A stretch of 64,000 nucleotides of DNA, taken from NCBI GenBank assembly GCA_050944455.1, contig JBMNRC010000004.1, positions 62,001 through 126,000 on the forward strand. Direction: 5' to 3'. The translations under genes and the position numbers were made by a program. The notes under the pieces were generated by a model. The model was not told the origin of the DNA. It was given only the letters and a program-made list of their open reading frames with translations, and ran no database searches. This document shows, in pieces, positions 1 to 8,851 of this stretch (its first letter is position 1; each line of letters opens with the position of its first letter). Source of the stretch: Anthropogastromicrobium sp050944455. GTDB lineage: Bacteria > Bacillota > Clostridia > Lachnospirales > Lachnospiraceae.

Positions 1-820
1 GGTCCTTCGCGAGCAGGGTCTTGCGGGCGCTCAGAAGAAAGCCGGCAGAATTGCCGCGGAGGGAACGGTGTGCGTAAAGATCGCCGAAGATGAGAAGACC
101 GGTGTGCTGGTCGAGATCAACACCGAGACCGACTTCGCCGCCAACACCGATAAATTCAAAAATTATGCGGCTCAGGTCGCAGATCAGGCGCTGGCTACCA
201 GCGCAGACGGCATTGACGCGTTCCTGGCTGAGAAATGGAGCCTTGATCCGCAGCTCACCGTCGAGCAGGAGCTTTCTTCCATGGTTTCCGTCATCGGCGA
301 GAATATGCACATCCGCCGCTTCGCGAAACTTCACGACGAGAACGGCATCATTGTTCCGTATATTCACATGGGCGGAAAAATCGGCGTCATTGTCGACATT
401 GAGACCGATACCGTCAACGATGAGATCCGTGAGATGGCCAAGAACGTCGCTATGCAGGCGGCTGCCATGAAGCCGCTCTACACCACGAGAGCTGAGGTTT
501 CCCAGGAGTATCTGGATCATGAGAGGGAAGTTCTCACGGTTCAGGCAAAGCAGGAAAAACCGGATGCCAACGACAAGATCCTGAACGGCATGGTCATGGG
601 CCGTATAAACAAGGAACTCAAGGAAATCTGCCTGGTAGACCAGGTTTATGTCAAGGCTGAGGACGGAAAACAGAGCGTCGGACAGTATGTTGCTTCTGTA
701 GCGAAGGCAAACAGCGCAAAAGTATCCGTCAGGGGATTTGTCCGTTTTGAGACCGGCGAAGGCCTTGAGAAGAAGGAAGAGAATTTCGCTGAAGAAGTTG
801 CGAAGCAGATGAACAAGTAA
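1..820 (+). CDS. tsf: Elongation factor Ts (5' end cut by window edge)
   Basis: Guanine-nucleotide exchange factor that regenerates EF-Tu-GTP during translation. The frame is open from position 2 and gives 272 visible residues, against about 300 for the family, so roughly 30 residues of the N-terminal EF-Tu-binding domain lie outside the window. The conserved stretch KKAGRIAAEG precedes the GTG at 68, so that GTG is internal and not the start. The motif TDFAANTDKF and the later block NIMH-like 'ENMHIRRFA' are typical of EF-Ts. It stops at TAA and is followed at once by an intrinsic terminator, so it is the last gene of its operon; rpsB would be expected just upstream, off the window. Confidence 0.96.
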   Translation, partial: VLREQGLAGAQKKAGRIAAEGTVCVKIAEDEKTGVLVEINTETDFAANTDKFKNYAAQVADQALATSADGIDAFLAEKWSLDPQLTVEQELSSMVSVIGENMHIRRFAKLHDENGIIVPYIHMGGKIGVIVDIETDTVNDEIREMAKNVAMQAAAMKPLYTTRAEVSQEYLDHEREVLTVQAKQEKPDANDKILNGMVMGRINKELKEICLVDQVYVKAEDGKQSVGQYVASVAKANSAKVSVRGFVRFETGEGLEKKEENFAEEVAKQMNK

Positions 821-849
821 TTTTTTCCCATCTAATATATAATCGGGAT

Positions 850-887
850 GCCGCGCGGATGAGAGATCACCGCGCGGCTGTTTTTTT
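850..887 (+). terminator. Rho-independent terminator after tsf
   Basis: A 9-bp perfect GC-rich stem (GCCGCGCGG at 850-858 with CCGCGCGGC at 870-878) is followed by a run of seven T at 881-887. It ends the tsf transcript. Confidence 0.9.
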
Positions 888-909
888 GCGCCGCCTTTTG
901 CGCATTGTC

Positions 910-938
910 TTTCCAGCGGCCTGAAAAAATGCTATACT
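910..938 (+). promoter_or_regulatory. Putative sigma-A promoter for the 968-2043 genes
   Basis: The -35 candidate TTTCCA at 910-915 (4 of 6 matches) and the -10 TATACT at 933-938 are spaced by 17 bp. They lie just after the tsf terminator and about 30 bp before the next start codon. The -10 is good and the -35 is weak. Confidence 0.45.
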
Positions 939-967
939 GTCGTCAGACAGAAAGGAGCGGGAATAAA

Positions 968-1213
968 ATGACAACAAGACAGAATATTCTCGGACTTGTT
1001 ACAGGAATAAAGACACAGGCGAAAGCGGAAGCATGCGAAAACGCTCTGCTGAATTATATCGGCACGGAAGACTACGAGGGAACGGAAGCCGATGAGATCA
1101 GGGACGAAGCGGTTTACCAGCTGTCCCGAATTGATGATCCCGAGGTGCTGAGAAAGCTGCTCGATATTATCTCCGAGGCATCCGATTCCGAAGAACAGAA
1201 TCTTGCCATGTGA
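968..1213 (+). CDS. Small hypothetical protein (81 aa)
   Basis: I do not recognise a family. The chosen ATG at 968 has an AGAAAGGAG-type ribosome binding site at about 950-958; a longer reading from 905 would run through the promoter and is less likely. The product MTTRQNILGL... is acidic and predicted helical, with no signal peptide or membrane segment. Its stop is followed after 26 bases by the DUF975 membrane protein start, so the two are probably co-transcribed. The repeated pattern of paired acidic helices could fit a HEAT-like or adaptor fold, but that is only a guess. Confidence 0.7.
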   Translation: MTTRQNILGLVTGIKTQAKAEACENALLNYIGTEDYEGTEADEIRDEAVYQLSRIDDPEVLRKLLDIISEASDSEEQNLAM

Positions 1214-1239
1214 GCTTTCCTTCAAAGGAGGAGTTACCC

Positions 1240-2043
1240 ATGTATGATCGAAAAGAAGTAAAAAGGCGCGCGAGAGGCGAATTCCAGGCAAACTACTGGC
1301 TGTGTGTCCTGGCAGCGCTGATTCTCGGCCTCTTTGTTTACAGTTCCACGCAGAACACATTAAGCTCCGTATATTCCTGGCTGGTCAGCGATGAAAGCGT
1401 GGTCGCCACGGTTCAGAACATGAGCGAAGGGAATCCGCTGATGGAGCTGGATCCGGGCGAGAACGCCCAGGAGATGGGCGAGGGATTCTGGATTTATGTG
1501 AGCGGCATCTACGGGCTGATGCCTGCGCTGATCCGGTTTTTCTGGGCATACAGCCTGATGTTCGGCCTGGTCATGCTGGTACTCAAAATCTGCGTTTTCA
1601 ATGTGCTGGAAGTCGGCGGCTGTTCGTTCTACGCGAAAAACACGGTTCAGAAAGCCGGTTTTGAGGAGATGGGCAGAGGATTTTCCGGAGGCAATTACGG
1701 GAACGTTGTCCTGACCCAGCTGTTCAGGTATCTGTTCACCTATCTGTGGACGCTGCTCTTCATCATACCGGGCATCGTCAAATCCTATGAATATATGATG
1801 ATTCCGTATATCCTGGCGGAGAATCCCAACATCACCCATGAGCAGGCTTTCGATCTTAGCCGCCAGATGATGAACGGGCACAAGATGGACGCTTTTGTGC
1901 TGGATCTTTCCTTCCTGGGCTGGGGTCTGCTGAGTGTATTGACTTTCGGGCTGGTCGGATTGTTCTGGACAAGCCCGTACTATTACCAGGCCAAAGCGGA
2001 ATTCTACAGGACCATCAAGGTATCCCAGCAAAACTGTGAATGA
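1240..2043 (+). CDS. DUF975 family integral membrane protein
   Basis: The start at ATG 1240 follows AAAGGAGG at about 1225-1232. The 267-residue protein begins with the charged MYDRKEVKRRAR segment typical of DUF975 proteins. Several hydrophobic segments follow (about residues 20-40, 95-125, 165-190 and 225-250). The motif LLFIIPGIVKSYEYMMIPYILAE, split over about residues 178-200, is characteristic of this family, as is the DAFDLS-like 'EQAFDLSRQMMNGHK' segment after it. The function of the family is unknown; it is common in Clostridia. A strong terminator follows. Confidence 0.85.
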   Translation: MYDRKEVKRRARGEFQANYWLCVLAALILGLFVYSSTQNTLSSVYSWLVSDESVVATVQNMSEGNPLMELDPGENAQEMGEGFWIYVSGIYGLMPALIRFFWAYSLMFGLVMLVLKICVFNVLEVGGCSFYAKNTVQKAGFEEMGRGFSGGNYGNVVLTQLFRYLFTYLWTLLFIIPGIVKSYEYMMIPYILAENPNITHEQAFDLSRQMMNGHKMDAFVLDLSFLGWGLLSVLTFGLVGLFWTSPYYYQAKAEFYRTIKVSQQNCE

Positions 2044-2054
2044 TTTTATCTGCC

Positions 2055-2082
2055 AGGCCTGCCGGAAGGCAGGCCTTTTTTT
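2055..2082 (+). terminator. Rho-independent terminator after DUF975 gene
   Basis: A perfect 9-bp stem AGGCCTGCC (2055-2063) and GGCAGGCCT (2068-2076) closes a GGAA tetraloop and is followed by a T run to 2082. Confidence 0.92.
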
Positions 2083-2109
2083 CTGTCCGGAACGGAGAAA
2101 GGAACCGCG

Positions 2110-2337
2110 ATGAGAAGCGAACTGTTTCATATGGAGAGGGACGTGCTCAATGTCGGCGATAAGGTGGAAATCACCGAAAGCCAGCTCCCGTATACCTGGT
2201 ATTACACGGTGAAGCCGGCTCTCGCCATGTCCACCAATTACGGCAGCCGCGACCGTATTAAATCGCGGCACGGCGTCGTGACGTCCAAGGTGCGCAAGGG
2301 AAGCACCTACGAGCTGATGATCGACTTTGAGAACTGA
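2110..2337 (+). CDS. Small hypothetical protein (75 aa)
   Basis: The ATG at 2110 follows a GGAGAAAGGA ribosome binding site. The product (MRSELFHMERDVLNVGDKVE...) is soluble, mixed in charge and rich in beta-prone residues; the central part VGDKVEITE and the C-terminal TYELMIDFEN resemble small SH3-like or KOW-like barrels, but no family is recognised with confidence. It stands alone between the DUF975 terminator and lacZ; the spacing to the lacZ start is about 160 bases. Confidence 0.65.
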   Translation: MRSELFHMERDVLNVGDKVEITESQLPYTWYYTVKPALAMSTNYGSRDRIKSRHGVVTSKVRKGSTYELMIDFEN

Positions 2338-2497
2338 CCGGGACCGGGATACAGACAGAATTTCCGGCGCGCCCTTGCGGGCCGGCCGCCGCTCGTTTAT
2401 AATCAGACAAAAGCTTTCTGCCCCGCGGACAACCGGCCGGGGAAAACACTATGACAATGGCCGCCGGCTGGACGCCCGCGGCCGGACAGGGGGAGCA

Positions 2498-5470
2498 ATG
2501 CATATCGAAAAATACTACGAGGATCTCCATTCGCTGCACGTCGGCACACGCACGCCCAGGGCGTGGTACGTACCTCTCCGGCAAAACGGGGAGCCTGAAA
2601 TGACCAGCCTTTCCGGAACATGGAAATTCGCCTGGTATCCCTACCCGGAAGCAATCCCGCAGAACTTTTACGAGGACGGGGCCGACCTGTCTGATTTCAG
2701 GGATATTCCGGTGCCTTCCTGCTGGCAGATGCAGGGCTATGACCAGAATCAGTACACCAACGTGAGGTACCCGTTCCCCTATGATCCGCCTTACGTGCCG
2801 AAGGAAAACCCGTGCGGCGCTTACCGCACGGAATTCACGCTGCCGGAGAGCGACGCGGCGGACCGTACATTCCTCTGCTTCGAGGGCGTGGATTCATGCT
2901 TTTACGTCTGGGTAAACGGGAAAGCCGCGGGCTACAGCCAGGTATCCCATTCGCCCAGCGAGTTTGAAGTCACGAAGCTTGTTCACCCCGGCGCGAACAC
3001 TCTGTCCGTGCTGGTGCTGAAATGGTGCAGCGGCAGCTACTTTGAGGACCAGGACAAGCTCCGCATGAGCGGCATTTTCAGGGATGTCTGGCTCATCACC
3101 CGCCCGGCGGAAGGGTTTGTCGCGGACTATACGGTCCGCACCGAACTGCCCAATGGGGACGGAAGCGACGCTGAGCTCTATGCGGCGCCAGTGATGGAAG
3201 GAACCCCTGCTGTTTCGATGGAGCTGTTCGATCTGCAGGGGCTGTCGCTCGGACACCTCTCGGAGGACAACGGCGTATGGTCCGCGGCCCTGAAAAACGT
3301 CTCCCTGTGGAATGCCGAGAATCCGGTTCTGTACGACCTTGTGATCCGGACCGGCAGGGAGATCATCCGCCAGAAAGTCGGATTCCGGGAAATCACGGTC
3401 AGGGACGGGGTGGTCCTGATCAACGGGCAGAAGATCAAGTTCCGCGGCGTGAACCGCCACGATTCGGATCCCCGCGCGGGTTACGCAGTCACCCGGGAGA
3501 TGGTTCTCCGCGATCTCACCATGATGAAACAGTTCAATTTCAACGCCATCCGCACGAGCCACTATCCGAACGCGCCGTGGTTCCCGGATCTCTGCGACCG
3601 TTACGGTTTCTATCTGATCGCGGAATCCGACGTTGAGTGCCACGGAACCACGCACGTCGTGGGCGGCGGCGCGCAGGTTTCGTTCGGCCTGCTCGCCCAG
3701 GACCCGCGCTTTGCGGAAACCATCCTCGACCGGGTTATGCGCAATGTGGAGAGGGACAAAAACCATCCATCCGTCGTGATCTGGTCCCTGGGGAACGAAT
3801 CCGGATACGGCGCCAACTTCGAGAAGGCAGGCCGCTGGGTCAAGGAGAAGGATCCGACCCGGCTGACGCATTACGAGAGTTCCATCCACGAGACAGGCGG
3901 CTGGAAAAACGATACCAGCATGCTCGACCTGTACAGCAGGATGTACGCTTCGTGCGAGGAGATCGACCAGTATTTCGCGGGCCGTCCCGAAAAGCCGTTC
4001 ATCCAGTGCGAATTTGTCCACGCCATGGGGAACGGGCCGGGAGACATCGAGGATTACTACCAGCGCATACTCAAGTACGACGGCTTCTGCGGAGGCTTCG
4101 TCTGGGAATGGTGCGATCACGCGGTGGATGCCGGTCCGCTGCCGGACGGACGGCGCAGATACCTGTACGGCGGCGACAGCGGCGAATTCCCGCATGACGG
4201 CAATTTCTGCATGGACGGCCTGGTTTACCCGGACCGCAGGCCGCACACCGGGCTGCGCGAGTGGAAAAACGTCGTCCGGCCGATCCGGGCGGAGCTGGCC
4301 GATGAGGAAGAAGGCGTCTATACCTTCCGGAACCTGCTCGATTTTACGGACGTCTCGGAGAAATACAGGGTGCTGTATTCCGTCAGCCGGAACGGCGAAG
4401 TGATCGCGGAGGGAGAGACCGCGCTTCCGCCCACCCCGCCGCACGGGACGTCTTCCGTCCGCATCGGAACCTTCGGGGAGAGCAGGGAAGATACGTACAT
4501 CCTGTTCCGCTATGTCACAAAAGCGGAGGACGGCCTGGTTCCGGAGGGACATGAGGCTGGCTTTGACCAGATCCGGCTCTCCGGCGGCGAGAGGCGCTCT
4601 TTCGAACCGTCGGCAGACGACAGCCTGAAAGCGCCGGAAGTCACGGAGGGCGAGCGTTTCATCCGGATTTCGGGAGAGGGTTTCGAGTACACGTACGACA
4701 CTTTCCGGGGAATCTTCTCTTCGCTGAAGCGCGGTGGAAACGAAATGTCGATGGATTACAGCATCATGCGCGCGCCGCTGGACAATGACCGCAATGTGTT
4801 CTCCCAGTGGGAGAGAGCAATGTACCCCTGGATGAGGGTACGCACTTACGAGACCGCGGTCAGCGCGGGGGAGGAAGAAACCGCCGTGCGCACCCGCCTG
4901 CAGATCCAGGCCGTCTCTGTTCAGTGGATCCTGAAGCTTTCGGTTTTCTGGACGATTGACCGGGAAGGGAAAATCTTCGCCCGCGTTGAAGGCGAGAAGA
5001 ATCCCGAAATGCCGTGGCTGCCGCGGTTCGGTGTTGAACTGAAGCTTCCGCGCAGGTTCCAGAAGGCAGAGTATTTCGGATACGGCCCGTATGAGAGCTA
5101 TGTTGACAAGCATCACCTGTCGCGTATCGACCGCTTCAGCACAACGGTGGACGGCCTGTACGAGGATTACGTGAAGCCGCAGGAAAACGGAAGCCATTTC
5201 GGAACCCGCGAAGTCACCGTGTCCGACGGAACGCACGGCGTGAAAGCCCTCGCGGCCGAAACCATGAGCTTCAACGCGTCAAACTATACGGTGGAAGAGC
5301 TGATGGCGAAGAAACACAATTATGAGCTTGAGAAAGCCCCGTTTGTATCGCTCCATCTGGACTACATGATGAGCGGCGTGGGATCCGGTTCCTGCGGGCC
5401 CGCGCTGGCGCCGCAGTACCAGATGAACGAAAAAGAGTTCACCTGGGAATTCCTGCTGGAAACCTTCTGA
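2498..5470 (+). CDS. lacZ: Beta-galactosidase, glycoside hydrolase family 2 (LacZ type)
   Basis: Hydrolyses terminal beta-galactosides such as lactose or galactosyl ends of glycans. The 990-residue length matches LacZ (about 1020). I chose ATG 2498, after AGGGGGAGC, because homology to LacZ begins with the LHVGT.RP motif right after it; the earlier frame is upstream noise. Order of parts: GH2 sugar-binding domain (about 40-200), immunoglobulin-like domain, TIM barrel (about 310-590), then the beta-sandwich domains of long LacZ. The acid/base is E434 in WSLGNESGYG and the nucleophile E505 in IQCEFVHAMGN. There is no signal peptide, so it is cytoplasmic. No permease or lac regulator is next to it. 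A terminator follows. Confidence 0.95.
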   Translation: MHIEKYYEDLHSLHVGTRTPRAWYVPLRQNGEPEMTSLSGTWKFAWYPYPEAIPQNFYEDGADLSDFRDIPVPSCWQMQGYDQNQYTNVRYPFPYDPPYVPKENPCGAYRTEFTLPESDAADRTFLCFEGVDSCFYVWVNGKAAGYSQVSHSPSEFEVTKLVHPGANTLSVLVLKWCSGSYFEDQDKLRMSGIFRDVWLITRPAEGFVADYTVRTELPNGDGSDAELYAAPVMEGTPAVSMELFDLQGLSLGHLSEDNGVWSAALKNVSLWNAENPVLYDLVIRTGREIIRQKVGFREITVRDGVVLINGQKIKFRGVNRHDSDPRAGYAVTREMVLRDLTMMKQFNFNAIRTSHYPNAPWFPDLCDRYGFYLIAESDVECHGTTHVVGGGAQVSFGLLAQDPRFAETILDRVMRNVERDKNHPSVVIWSLGNESGYGANFEKAGRWVKEKDPTRLTHYESSIHETGGWKNDTSMLDLYSRMYASCEEIDQYFAGRPEKPFIQCEFVHAMGNGPGDIEDYYQRILKYDGFCGGFVWEWCDHAVDAGPLPDGRRRYLYGGDSGEFPHDGNFCMDGLVYPDRRPHTGLREWKNVVRPIRAELADEEEGVYTFRNLLDFTDVSEKYRVLYSVSRNGEVIAEGETALPPTPPHGTSSVRIGTFGESREDTYILFRYVTKAEDGLVPEGHEAGFDQIRLSGGERRSFEPSADDSLKAPEVTEGERFIRISGEGFEYTYDTFRGIFSSLKRGGNEMSMDYSIMRAPLDNDRNVFSQWERAMYPWMRVRTYETAVSAGEEETAVRTRLQIQAVSVQWILKLSVFWTIDREGKIFARVEGEKNPEMPWLPRFGVELKLPRRFQKAEYFGYGPYESYVDKHHLSRIDRFSTTVDGLYEDYVKPQENGSHFGTREVTVSDGTHGVKALAAETMSFNASNYTVEELMAKKHNYELEKAPFVSLHLDYMMSGVGSGSCGPALAPQYQMNEKEFTWEFLLETF

Positions 5471-5490
5471 AGCAGCCCGAATGAACTGAG

Positions 5491-5531
5491 GCGCCCGGTG
5501 CCGGCAGCTGAGAGCACCGGGCGCCGTTTTT
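5491..5531 (+). terminator. Rho-independent terminator after lacZ
   Basis: A perfect 10-bp stem GCGCCCGGTG (5491-5500) and CACCGGGCGC (5515-5524) is followed by CG and five T. Confidence 0.88.
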
Positions 5532-5564
5532 GCGGAGAAACCGCAGGAAGAGGAAATCGGAACC

Positions 5565-6434
5565 ATGGACTATTCCAGGATCAGACTGATCGGGCTGGAC
5601 CTCGACGGTACGGCCTTCACCACAGACAAAAGAATCACACCGGAGACGCAGAGCGCGATTGCCGACGCCATTGCCGCGGGTATCGACGTGATCCCCGCGT
5701 CGGGACGGCCGCTGAACGGAATGCCGCGGGAGTTCGTCGAAATACCGGGAGTCCGCTATATCCTGGGAAGCAACGGCGCTTTTGTCTGGGACATGAAAGA
5801 AAAGCGATTTGCCGTCCACAGCCTCATCCCAACGCCGACAGTGCTGAAGGCCTATGACCTGTTCACCGCCTGCGACTGCGATTTTGAGGTGTACGTCGAC
5901 GGCAGGCCGTATACCGCGGCGGACAAAATCAGCCGCGCGGATTACTATTTCCCGGATCCGTACATCCGCGCGTACGCGCTGAAAACCAGGGTCAGAGTCG
6001 ATGACCTGCGGGATTTCCTGTCCCGGCAGGAAGGAGCGGAAAAACTCAATATCTCATTTCCGGCGCAGGAAGAAAAGAAGAAGGGGCTTGAGATAGCCGC
6101 CAGGCTTCCCGAGCTGGCCGCGGCGAGCGGGATCCCCACGAACATCGAAATGACCCGCGGAGATGTGAACAAGGGCGAGGGCCTGATGCGCCTGGCCGCG
6201 GCGCTCGGCCTGAAGCGGGAGAATGTGATGGCTGTCGGGGATCACGGGAACGACATCCCCATGATCCGCATGGCCGGCGTCGGCGTGGCTATGGCCAACG
6301 CGCTTTTTACCGTCAAGGCCGAGGCGGATGTGATTCTCCCCTGGACCAACGATGAGGAAGGCGCGGCAAAACTTCTGCGCCGGGCTGCGGCGGACAGGAA
6401 AGCGGCCGGGCCGGCTTCAGGAGGGGAAGTATGA
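5565..6434 (+). CDS. Cof-type HAD-IIB family hydrolase
   Basis: Predicted cytoplasmic sugar-phosphate or nucleotide phosphatase. The 289-residue protein shows HAD motif I DLDGTAFTTD near residue 11-20 (nucleophile Asp in DLDGT), motif II S/T in 'PASGRPL', and motif III/IV GDHGNDIPMIRMAGVGVAMANA near the C-terminus. The cap domain between motifs II and III marks subclass IIB (Cof/YwpJ). Substrate cannot be told from sequence. The stop overlaps the next start by four bases (ATGA), so it is translationally coupled to the CPBP protease gene. Confidence 0.92.
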   Translation: MDYSRIRLIGLDLDGTAFTTDKRITPETQSAIADAIAAGIDVIPASGRPLNGMPREFVEIPGVRYILGSNGAFVWDMKEKRFAVHSLIPTPTVLKAYDLFTACDCDFEVYVDGRPYTAADKISRADYYFPDPYIRAYALKTRVRVDDLRDFLSRQEGAEKLNISFPAQEEKKKGLEIAARLPELAAASGIPTNIEMTRGDVNKGEGLMRLAAALGLKRENVMAVGDHGNDIPMIRMAGVGVAMANALFTVKAEADVILPWTNDEEGAAKLLRRAAADRKAAGPASGGEV

Positions 6435-7198
6435 GCCGCGCGGATTGTATTGTCAGATCGGTTCTGGTCCCGCTGGCCGTCTACATTCTGATCGGTCTTC
6501 TCGGGACCGCGGCGGAGAGCGAATACAGCATTCCGGGTCAGCTGATCGAGAAGCTGGTTACCCTGGCGTTCTGCTGGGGATTGATTCTCCGCGACCGCCA
6601 GTACTTCCCGGCGGAGAAGAAAAAGCTGCCGGCGTCATTCTGGATTCTGACGGCGGCCGCGGGCATTCTCGGGAGCCTGGGACTCAACTGCCTTTTCGCG
6701 GCAGCCGGGATGACAGGGGACGCCTCGGGCAGCGTGCAGGCGGTATCGTCGGTGCTGGCCGGTTCCGACAGCCCCGCCGCACTGGCGCTGACTGCCGTCA
6801 CCCTGATCGCTGTGTCCCCGATGGCCGAGGAATTTCTTTTCCGCGGACTGGTTTTCAGTGGGATCCGCAGGTGCGTCCGCTTCGTCCCCGCCGCCGTCCT
6901 GTCAGCGTTGATTTTTGCCCTGTTTCATGGTAATATCGGTCAGGGCATTTTAGGCTTCCTGATGGGGCTCGCCTTCGCGCTTGTGTATGAGAAAAGCGGT
7001 TCCCTCGCAGCGCCGGTGGTCATGCACGCGGCCGCGAATGCCCTCTCTGCCGCAGCGGGCCTGCTGCCCGGAATGGCAGAGTTCACAGGCAGATATTCCG
7101 CGCTTTTTGCGGCGGCAGGGATTGCCGGATGGATCTTCGCCTGTGCAGGAGCGGCGCGTGCCGCGGAGGGGAAAACTGGATTTCACCGGGGGAGATGA
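6431..7198 (+). CDS. CPBP family intramembrane glutamic endopeptidase (CAAX/Abi type)
   Basis: Membrane protease of the Rce1/Abi family. The 255-residue protein is highly hydrophobic with about seven or eight membrane segments. All three family motifs are present: EEFLFRG (E133, E134, R138), the FALFHGN histidine motif about 40 residues on, and the HAAANAL motif (H-x-x-x-N) near residue 200. Members process prenylated proteins, bacteriocin-related peptides or act as chaperone-like factors; nothing here points to a specific substrate. It overlaps the HAD gene by 4 bp, and its stop is directly followed by the next ATG, so the three genes at 5565-8224 form one operon. Confidence 0.92.
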   Translation: MSRADCIVRSVLVPLAVYILIGLLGTAAESEYSIPGQLIEKLVTLAFCWGLILRDRQYFPAEKKKLPASFWILTAAAGILGSLGLNCLFAAAGMTGDASGSVQAVSSVLAGSDSPAALALTAVTLIAVSPMAEEFLFRGLVFSGIRRCVRFVPAAVLSALIFALFHGNIGQGILGFLMGLAFALVYEKSGSLAAPVVMHAAANALSAAAGLLPGMAEFTGRYSALFAAAGIAGWIFACAGAARAAEGKTGFHRGR

Positions 7199-8224
7199 AT
7201 GAAAATCTTGTCAATAGCGGTTCCGTCCTATAATTCACAGGACTATCTGGACCGCTGCATGGCCAGCCTTCTGAAGGGCGGGCCCGATGTGGAAATTATT
7301 ATTGTCGACGATGGTTCGACGGACCGTACGCCGCAGATCGCCGACGGATACGCGGCAAAATACCCAGATATCGTCAAAGTCATCCACAAGCCGAACGGCG
7401 GGCATGGCGACGCGGTGACGGCCGGGCTGTACAGCGCGGCCGGCGTTTTTTTCAAAGTCTGCGACAGCGATGACAGCTTCGCGGAGGACGCCTACAGAAA
7501 AATTGTCGCGTTTCTGAAAAACAGCGTGGAAGAGAATCGCGGGCTGGACATGCTGATCAGCAATTTTATTTACGATAAGCAGGGCGTTCCGGAATGGCGC
7601 AAAAAGGTGATTTCCTACCGGGGAATGTTCCCGGCGAACCGATATTTCACCTGGGATGATGCGAAGCCGGCGAAGGTCGGGCATTATATCCTGATGCATT
7701 CGGTGATCTACCGCACCCAGATGCTGCGGGATATGGGCCTCAGGCTTCCGAAGCATACGTTCTATGTGGACAACCTGTATGTCTACGAGCCGCTGGAACA
7801 CGTGAAAACGATGTATTACCTGAATGTCACCCTGTACCGGTACTATATCGGCCGGTCCGACCAGTCCGTCAACACGGAAGTCATGAAAAAGAGGATCGAT
7901 CAGCAGGAGCGGGTCAACCGGATGATGTTCAGCTACCGGGACCTCGAAAAAGTTGAGAACAAGCGTGTCGCCGATTACATGTACAAGTACCTGGAAGTGA
8001 TCACCATGATCACCGGCATCCTGTGCGACCTGATCGGAACGGAAGAATCCGCGAAGCGGCGCGAGAAACTCTGGGCGGATTTCCAGAAGGAAAATTATCC
8101 GATGTGGCAGAAAATGCATCATGACATGCTGGGTAAGGCGCTGACCCGCCGCGGAAAGTTCTGGCATCGGAACATCCTGCCGGCAGCTTATAAAGCCGGC
8201 CAGTTCTTTTTCGGATACAACTGA
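7199..8224 (+). CDS. Glycosyltransferase family 2
   Basis: Transfers a sugar from a nucleotide-sugar donor. The 341-residue protein has the GT-A N-terminus MKILSIAVPSYNSQDYLDRC, the VDDGSTD motif at residues 36-42 and a DSDD metal-binding motif at 89-92. The C-terminal 120 residues are basic and end without obvious membrane segments. It starts at the base after the CPBP stop (tgaATG), with GGGGGAGA just upstream. Acceptor unknown; similar stand-alone GT2 proteins act in cell-surface polysaccharide synthesis. Confidence 0.92.
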   Translation: MKILSIAVPSYNSQDYLDRCMASLLKGGPDVEIIIVDDGSTDRTPQIADGYAAKYPDIVKVIHKPNGGHGDAVTAGLYSAAGVFFKVCDSDDSFAEDAYRKIVAFLKNSVEENRGLDMLISNFIYDKQGVPEWRKKVISYRGMFPANRYFTWDDAKPAKVGHYILMHSVIYRTQMLRDMGLRLPKHTFYVDNLYVYEPLEHVKTMYYLNVTLYRYYIGRSDQSVNTEVMKKRIDQQERVNRMMFSYRDLEKVENKRVADYMYKYLEVITMITGILCDLIGTEESAKRREKLWADFQKENYPMWQKMHHDMLGKALTRRGKFWHRNILPAAYKAGQFFFGYN

Positions 8225-8272
8225 GCGCCCTGCCTTCCGGCCGGCGCATCGACAGAAAGCTGTGGGATTATC

Positions 8273-8851
8273 ATGAGAGCCGGAATCGGCTATGATGTTC
8301 ATCGTTTTGCGGAACACAGGAAACTGGTCCTGGGCGGCGTTGAAATTCCTTTTGAGAAGGGCCTTGCGGGCCACTCCGACGCGGATGTCCTGCTTCACGC
8401 CGTGACGGACGCGCTGCTCGGCGCGGCCGGCCTTGGGGATATCGGGGAGCATTTCCCGGATACGGACCCGCAGTGGGAAGGGGCGGACAGCCTGAAACTT
8501 CTCCGGATGACGCGGGACCTGCTGGAGGACAGCAATTTCTTTATCGCAAATGTTGACTGTACGGTCATCTGCCAGCGGCCGAAGATCGGCCCCTACAAAG
8601 AGCAGATGCGAAAAAACATCGCGGAGGCTCTCGGCATCCCGGAGGACCGGGTCAACGTCAAGGGCAAGACGGAGGAGGGCCTCGGCTTTACCGGAAGCGG
8701 AGAGGGCATCAAGGCGCAGGCCGTGTGTCTCGTGGATGAGCCGGCTGACTTTATCGAACAGCCGGCCGCGGGATGCGGGGCCGCTTTCTGCCCAGTCCTG
8801 GAAGCGCGGAAACGAAACAATGAGAAAAAAGAGGGAGGAGCACAGACATGA
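8273..8851 (+). CDS. ispF: 2-C-methyl-D-erythritol 2,4-cyclodiphosphate synthase
   Basis: Fifth step of the MEP isoprenoid pathway: converts CDP-methylerythritol 2-phosphate into the cyclodiphosphate with release of CMP. Metal ligands are visible as D8 and H10 in GYDVH and H42 in HSDADVLLHA; the family block GLGFTGSGEGI is present at about 137-147. The core ends near residue 157, the usual length, but this protein runs on for about 35 more residues (CGAAFCPVLEARKRN and a charged end), which is an unusual extension. The stop overlaps cysS by four bases (ATGA), so the two are coupled. Confidence 0.95.
   Translation: MRAGIGYDVHRFAEHRKLVLGGVEIPFEKGLAGHSDADVLLHAVTDALLGAAGLGDIGEHFPDTDPQWEGADSLKLLRMTRDLLEDSNFFIANVDCTVICQRPKIGPYKEQMRKNIAEALGIPEDRVNVKGKTEEGLGFTGSGEGIKAQAVCLVDEPADFIEQPAAGCGAAFCPVLEARKRNNEKKEGGAQT

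Noticed and set aside
2894..5236. A 780-codon open frame antisense to lacZ
   Set aside because: It mirrors the codon pattern of the GC-rich sense gene, has no ribosome binding site and no family resemblance. Similar long antisense frames lie under gyrB-like, infB, pnp and glnS genes.
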